Positions 58,067 through 64,000 of a stretch of DNA of 64,000 nt are shown here, in pieces. The notes beneath the pieces are model-generated. The model was not told the DNA's origin, ran no database searches, and was given only the letters and a program-made list of their open reading frames with translations. The stretch comes from CAVUQH01 sp963774445 (lineage in GTDB: Bacteria > Myxococcota_A > Polyangia > Haliangiales > Haliangiaceae), in the NCBI GenBank assembly GCA_963774445.1, contig CAVZFC010000031.1, positions 62,001 through 126,000 of the forward strand. The letters are read 5' to 3'. The position numbers and the translations under genes are program-made. Each line of letters starts with the position of its first letter. The stretch's first letter is position 1.

Positions 58067-59737
58067 ATGGGAGTACGTGTTGCATTCATGGTTTCACTTT
58101 CGCTCGCCCTCGCGTCCGGCTCGCTTGTCGGCGCCGGCTGCATGAGCGAGGACGATTCGGCGCCACGGACCGAGCCGATCGCGCTCGGCGGGCCATCGGC
58201 GTTGCGCGACCTGTTCGTCAACGTCGGCCGCGCGCACGACGTGCCGCCGGAGATCCTGGCCACCCTCGCCTTCGTCGAGACCCGCCTGCGGTACGTCACC
58301 CCGTCCGGGCACAGCGAGAGCGGCGACACCGTCGGCATGATCGGTCTGTCCGAGCGCGACCAGCACCGCAGCCTCGAGCTGGCGGCCTCGCTCGCCGGCC
58401 TCGACCCGGCCGACGTCCGCACGGATCCGATCGCCAACCTCGACGCCGCCGCGGCGCTGCTGCGGCACTACGCCGACCAGCTGCTGCCGGGCGAGCCGCA
58501 GACCCTGGGCGACTGGCTGCCGGTGGTGGCCGAGTGGGGTGGCGACGCCTACGCCCGCGACGTCATGGAGCGGATGGAGCGCGGCTGGCGCGGCCTCGAC
58601 GAGGACCACCAGTTCCTTGTCATGACCGCCCGCCCGATGGCGCTGCCCAAGGGCGACGGCGTGGGCAAGAACGTCTACGCCCTGGGCTACCCGGGGGCGA
58701 TCTGGAACCCCGCCGACGGCAGCAACTACACCAACACCAACCGCACGGCCTCCGACATCGACTCGATCGTCATCCACACCACCCAGGGCTCGTACGCCGG
58801 AACCATCAGCTGGTTCAAGAACCCGGCCTCGGACGTGTCGGCGCACTACGTCGTGCGCAGCTCGGACGGCCAGATCACGCAGATGGTCGACGACCGCGAC
58901 AAGGCCTGGCACGCCAGCTGTTACAACAGCCGCGCCGTCGGCATCGAGCACGAGGGCTTCGTCGCCGATCCCGACACCTGGTATACCGAGGCCATGTACA
59001 CCAAGTCGGCCGCGCTGACCGCGTGGCTGGCCAACAAGTGGGGCGTGGCGATCGATCGCTCGCACATCGTCGGCCACTACCAGGTCGGCTGCACCACGCA
59101 CACCGATCCGGGACCGGGCTGGGACTGGAACCACTACATGGCGCTGGTCTCGGCCGGCGGCCAGCCGACCTTTGGCGCCACGTTCAACGACCAGTTCTTT
59201 CCCAGCCAGATGGAGTCGGGTGAGGAGGTGGTCGTCTGGTTCGAGTTCAAGAACGACTCCAACGTCACCTGGGGCCTCGACGAGACGCGCCTGGGCACGG
59301 CCGAGCCGATGGACCGCGAGTCGGCGTTCTTCAAGGATGGCAACTGGCTGTCACCCAGCCGCGCGACCGGCGCCGACCACTCGAACTACGCCCCCGGCGC
59401 GGTCGGCCGCTTCACCTTCGTGGCCAAGGCGCCCGAGGTCACCGAGCCGACCGAGTTCACCGAGCATTTCCAGCTGGTCCAGGAGGGCGTGACATGGTTC
59501 GGCCCTGAGGTCAGCGCGACCGTGCGCGTGGTCCCGGTCGGCTGGACCGACCCGCCGACCGACCCGACCGACCCGACCAATCCCACCGACCCGACCGACC
59601 CGACCGACCCGACCGGCCCCACCGACCCGCCGGGCGACATGTCGGGCGGCTGCAATACCGGCAGCCACGGCGCCGGCACGGGGGCGGCGCTGCTGCTCCT
59701 GGGGGCGTTGGTGGTGGTGCGGCGGCGCCGCGACTGA
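58067..59737 (+). CDS. N-acetylmuramoyl-L-alanine amidase with MYXO-CTERM-like tail
   Basis: A 556-residue exported peptidoglycan hydrolase. A lipoprotein-like signal (VGAGC near 25) is followed by a helical domain of lytic-transglycosylase type (EILATLAFVETRLRYV...). The amidase_2 domain has zinc-ligand His in IVIHTTQGSYAG, HYVVRSSDGQITQMVDD, AVGIEHEGF and HIVGHYQVGCTTHTDPGPG. An Ig-like domain (FFPSQMESGEEVVVWFEFKNDS) and a DPTDPT repeat linker follow. The end is a sorting tail: GGC (Cys529), a hydrophobic helix and RRRR, as in MYXO-CTERM proteins processed by rhombosortase-type proteases. It probably remodels its own or prey cell walls. Confidence 0.88.
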   Translation: MGVRVAFMVSLSLALASGSLVGAGCMSEDDSAPRTEPIALGGPSALRDLFVNVGRAHDVPPEILATLAFVETRLRYVTPSGHSESGDTVGMIGLSERDQHRSLELAASLAGLDPADVRTDPIANLDAAAALLRHYADQLLPGEPQTLGDWLPVVAEWGGDAYARDVMERMERGWRGLDEDHQFLVMTARPMALPKGDGVGKNVYALGYPGAIWNPADGSNYTNTNRTASDIDSIVIHTTQGSYAGTISWFKNPASDVSAHYVVRSSDGQITQMVDDRDKAWHASCYNSRAVGIEHEGFVADPDTWYTEAMYTKSAALTAWLANKWGVAIDRSHIVGHYQVGCTTHTDPGPGWDWNHYMALVSAGGQPTFGATFNDQFFPSQMESGEEVVVWFEFKNDSNVTWGLDETRLGTAEPMDRESAFFKDGNWLSPSRATGADHSNYAPGAVGRFTFVAKAPEVTEPTEFTEHFQLVQEGVTWFGPEVSATVRVVPVGWTDPPTDPTDPTNPTDPTDPTDPTGPTDPPGDMSGGCNTGSHGAGTGAALLLLGALVVVRRRRD

Positions 59738-59806
59738 CCCCGCGCGGTGCAGTGCGCCGCGGCTGCGCTTGGCCCGCGGCGCACCCGTGTGCGATCCTCG
59801 GCCGCA

Positions 59807-61206
<1,400 letters not shown>

Positions 61207-61210
<4 letters not shown>

Positions 61211-62085
61211 AGCGGCTGGCGCTCATCGCCATCCTCGTCGTGGCCGGCCCGGTTGCGCTGCCGGGTCCGTCGCCGGTGGCATGGGCCCAGGGCAGCGCCA
61301 CCGCGCGGATCAACAAACGCCTGGCCCGGGGCAACAAGCTGTTCGCCGACCTCGACTACCGCAAATGCATCCGCGTCCTGGCACCCGTGCCCAAGGATGC
61401 GGCCGCGTCGCGCGCCCAGCGCCTGCAGGCGCTCGAGCTGATCGGCCTGTCGCATCTGATCCTGGGCGAGCAGGCGCGGGCCAAGGACGCCTTCGAAGAC
61501 CTCCTGGCGATCGATCCCGGCTACCAGCTGCGCGACGACACCGGCTCGCCCAAGATCCGCGACTTCTTCGACAAGGTGAAGCGCGAGTACGTGCCCGGCT
61601 TCGACGCCGGCGCCGTGGCCGATCTCGAGCACGCCGCCCCCGAGGGCGCGACCGCCGGCCGCCGCGTCGAGATCGAGGTGCGCGTCGGTCGCGGCGCCGA
61701 CCAGGTCAAGAGCCTGGTGCTCCTGGCCCGCCGCCGCGGTGTCCTCGCATATAAGGAAGAGGCCGGCCTGCGCCAGGTCTCCCCCGGCCGCTGGCACGCC
61801 CAGTTCCAGGCCCCCAGCTCCACCGAGTCGTACGTCCTCGAGTACTACCTCGAGGCCCGCGGCATCGCCGGCAGCGCCATCGGCCGCGTCGGCGGTCCCG
61901 AGAACCCCCTGGCCCTGTCGGTGTCCGGCCGCGTCCCCCACGCCACCCCCTGGTGGCGCCGCTGGTACGTCATCGCCGGCGGCGCGGCCGTGGTCGGCGG
62001 CATCGGCACCGCCCTGATCGTGACCTCCGGCGGCGGCACCGGAGACGGCACCCTGCCACCCGGCCGAGTCACCCTCAGTCCGTAG
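61207..62085 (+). CDS. Exported TPR protein with C-terminal membrane segment
   Basis: A 292-residue protein: signal peptide (1-27, ending VAWAQ), TPR-like helices (NKRLARGNKLFADLDYRKCIRVL, LGEQARAKDAFEDLLAIDPGY), a beta-rich middle region and a hydrophobic segment near 255-275 (YVIAGGAAVVGGIGTALIV) followed by Gly/Thr/Pro. It shares the layout of the exported TPR protein at 29787-30746 and overlaps the FG-GAP lipoprotein gene. Function unknown. Confidence 0.72.
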
Positions 62086-62298
62086 CCTGCGGCACCCGTC
62101 ACAGCTGGCAAAGCACGGCTGCGGTGGACCTGCTGCCTCTGGTTCGCGGTTCAACCCGGCGAAAATACGAGCTCGCCGTGTGCGCTAACAGCGCATCACC
62201 GATTCCGGGCAGAACGTGTTAGTGCGCCGTGTGATCGCATTCATCGCGGAAACCGGTAGAAAGCGACCTTATAGCAGGGCAGGTCCACGACGCTCGTG

Positions 62299-62328
62299 TT
62301 GACGGGCGTTCGCGTTTCCCGGTAGGGT
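62299..62328 (+). promoter_or_regulatory. Candidate sigma-70-type promoter
   Basis: TTGACG (62299-62304), 18 bases, then TAGGGT (62323-62328) in the 315-base gap between 62085 and 62401. The gap shows nothing else beyond a purine-rich ribosome site AAGGAG at 62386-62391, well placed for ATG 62401. Confidence 0.4.
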
Positions 62329-62400
62329 GCGCGACCAATCTGCTGGGGATCCACCGAGCGAGCGCTCGCAAGAACAAAAACGGTCAAGGAGTCTGACGCA

Positions 62401-63385
62401 ATGAAGAATCTAGCCTTCGCGGCACTTTGCATGGGGAGCCTGGGGCTCCTTGCCTGTGGTGGTGGTGGTGGGAGCAGCAAGCCCGACTCGGGCATCTCCA
62501 TCGGCGCCGATGGTGGTAGCGGCGCCGACGCCGGCTCGACGGCGGCCTGCAACCCGTCGGAGCAGTCCGGCTGCACGGGCACCGACAAGTGCACCTACGT
62601 CATCGAGCAGACCACGCCCGACGTGCTCGGCCACACCGACTGCGCCGCGAACGGCACCGTCGCCCTGGGCGGCGCTTGCACGCGCGACGCCAACGGCGTT
62701 GACGACTGCCTGGCCGGTGGATTCTGCAGCGGCGGCGTCTGCATGGAGATTTGCGGGACGACTCCGGACAGCTGCGCCTCGGGTGAGTCGTGCGTGCCGT
62801 ACAGCAGCCTGTTCTCGGATGCCGACAACACTGGCCTGTGCAACACACAGTGCAACCCGCTGGACCCGTCGGCCGTTTGCGCGACCGACGAGGGTTGTTT
62901 CCTGAGCCTGGCGAGCGGCAGCGCGACCTGCGCTACGCCTTTCTTGGACGACCCGGCAGGAGAAGACCGGCGCCGCGACCTGCGCTGCCAACCCGGGCAC
63001 CCAGGACTGCAACTGCGTCCACCTGAACGGCTGCGCCGCTGGCTTCGGCTGCGTGCTGCTCAACGACGCCATGAATCCGACCGGCAACGTCTGCACCTAC
63101 TTCTGCGACCCGACCGGCGGCGCGGGCCCGACCTGCGTCAACGCAGTCGGCGCGGGCCCCTCGTTCAGCTGCCGCCAGATCATGACCTTCTACTCGGATG
63201 CCATGAACGTCGACCCCGCCATCGGAATGTGCACGAACTCGACGACTTGGGCTGGATACTGCGGTGGTTGCGCCGACGTCAATCAGCCGGTCTGCAACGC
63301 CGACCTTGCTGCGACAACGACCCGGCGACCACCGACATCCCGGATTGCCCCGGGCGTAGCCTCTCCGAGACAGATGCTAGACTGA
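62401..63385 (+). CDS. Cysteine-rich lipoprotein, frameshifted
   Basis: ATG 62401 opens a lipoprotein (lipobox LLAC at 19) with the module CNPSEQSGCTGTDKCTYV and further Cys-rich units. The frame then loses sense near 62940 while the neighbouring frame continues QEKTGAATCAANPGTQDCNCVHLNGC. One extra T at 62940-62942 or 62944-62945, or one extra C at 62952-62954, explains it and gives about 327 residues ending before the terminator. Further on, a third frame has Cys-rich text (CCDNDPATTDIPDCPG), so the exact C-terminus is uncertain. It is paralogous to the next gene. Confidence 0.68.
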
Positions 63386-63417
63386 AGAGGGGCGGCCGTA
63401 CGGTCGCCCCTCTTTTC
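63385..63417 (+). terminator. Rho-independent terminator
   Basis: AAGAGGGGCG (63385-63394) and CGCCCCTCTT (63405-63414) form a perfect 10-bp stem with an inner CCG/CGG pairing, followed by TTTTCTCGTCTTT. It follows the stop at 63383-63385 directly. Confidence 0.88.
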
Positions 63418-63445
63418 TCGTCTTTGGTTCCTACTTCGCGCAGCG

Positions 63446-64000
63446 GTGCCAGTGCTTCCCCTCCGTCACATCAGAATCAGCGTCCTCTCTTCGCTGCTCG
63501 TCCTGTTGTTGCCGGCAGGTTGTCATTTAGGGCCGGACGGCGACCCGGACGGCTCGCCGCACGATGCGATGCACGTGCCGGACGCACAGCTCGACCATGA
63601 CGCCACGATGTCGCCTGATGGCCGCGAGGCAACTAGCTGCGATCCAGTCACCCAGTCGGGCTGTACGTCCGCCGAGAAGTGCACCATCCTCAACGACACG
63701 ATCCCCCAAATTACCTGTGCGCCGCGCGTTGGTAGCAAGGGGCACCTGGAGAGCTGCACGCCAGCCACAGCGACCGAGTCGGACGATTGCGCCCCGGGGC
63801 TCGTTTGCCGCGGTGACGCAGATCCACGGTGCCTCGAGTTCTGCGCCGACTCGCCAACGGACACGTGTGGCGGCGCCGACATCTGCCTGTTTCAGGAAGA
63901 CCTCGACGGCGATTTCATCTCCGACGTCATGTATTGCGCGAGAATCTGCGACGTCCTTGGCCAGGATTGCCCCGAGGCTGGCATCTCCTGCTACCCGACG
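63446..64000 (+). CDS. Cysteine-rich lipoprotein, 3' end cut by the window
   Basis: GTG 63446 (or GTG 63452) begins a signal peptide with lipobox LPAGC and continues open to the edge, 185 codons. The segment CDPVTQSGCTSAEKCTIL parallels CNPSEQSGCTGTDKCTYV of the preceding gene, and both continue with CAPGL/CLAGG-type units, so the two are tandem paralogues. Function unknown. Confidence 0.75.
   Translation, partial: MPVLPLRHIRISVLSSLLVLLLPAGCHLGPDGDPDGSPHDAMHVPDAQLDHDATMSPDGREATSCDPVTQSGCTSAEKCTILNDTIPQITCAPRVGSKGHLESCTPATATESDDCAPGLVCRGDADPRCLEFCADSPTDTCGGADICLFQEDLDGDFISDVMYCARICDVLGQDCPEAGISCYPT

Noticed and set aside
63300..63385. Second frameshift in the Cys-rich lipoprotein at 62401
   Set aside because: A third frame reads CCDNDPATTDIPDCPG, but following it would run the gene through the terminator. 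One break is enough for a consistent protein, so a second is not claimed.

Overview
The window is about 68-70% GC, densely coding, and carries markers of a Myxococcota (Kofleriaceae/Haliangium-like) chromosome. These include Ser/Thr protein kinases of the PEGA type, sigma-54 activators with FHA or TPR/GAF/PAS sensor domains, many lipoproteins with Asp-Ala-Pro repeats or cysteine-rich segments, one Myxococcus cysteine-rich repeat (CGDG...CDDGN), a MYXO-CTERM-like sorting tail, and a DUF4388 response regulator. No rRNA, tRNA or CRISPR array was seen.

Layout. 1-1.5 kb: a membrane-protein fragment, an Mpo1-like protein and an RluA-family pseudouridine synthase. 1.5-6.1 kb: two divergent sigma-54 activators. 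6.6-9.8 kb: a translationally coupled pair, a PoxB-like TPP enzyme and a membrane-anchored glutamate-synthase-like flavoprotein. 9.8-11.2 kb: a REP-associated tyrosine transposase (RAYT) flanked by inverted copies of a hairpin-rich repeat. 11.2-15.4 kb: a response regulator and a coupled CDP-alcohol phosphatidyltransferase/nucleotidyltransferase operon. 15.5-24.6 kb: a 1614-residue SIR2-like/TPR protein and several lipoproteins. 24.6-29.2 kb: greA, carB and a HEAT protein. 30.8-35.4 kb: an elongation factor G, a Dam-type methylase and moaA. 35.5-44.4 kb: a cytochrome c maturation (Ccm) operon. 44.4-55.5 kb: a kinase, an acyl-CoA dehydrogenase, large secreted Cys-rich and FG-GAP proteins, eno, hom, a YbgC-type thioesterase and glpX. 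55.5-64 kb: a nucleotidyltransferase relic, a PEGA kinase, a peptidoglycan amidase with a sorting tail and more lipoproteins.

Most notable is the Ccm operon. Its CcmE carries the cysteine-type CPSKY heme-attachment motif in place of histidine, CcmF appears fused to a CcmH-like domain with an unusual cysteine array, and two uncharacterised membrane proteins sit between ccmF and ccmA. The RAYT locus and the SIR2/TPR giant, whose predicted catalytic Asn and His are missing, are the next most interesting.

Caution: at least seven apparent +1 frameshifts occur in six genes. In each case removing one T from the + strand restores a sensible protein; ccmA needs this twice. The pattern suggests sequence error rather than mass gene decay, so these genes are annotated as single disrupted reading frames.
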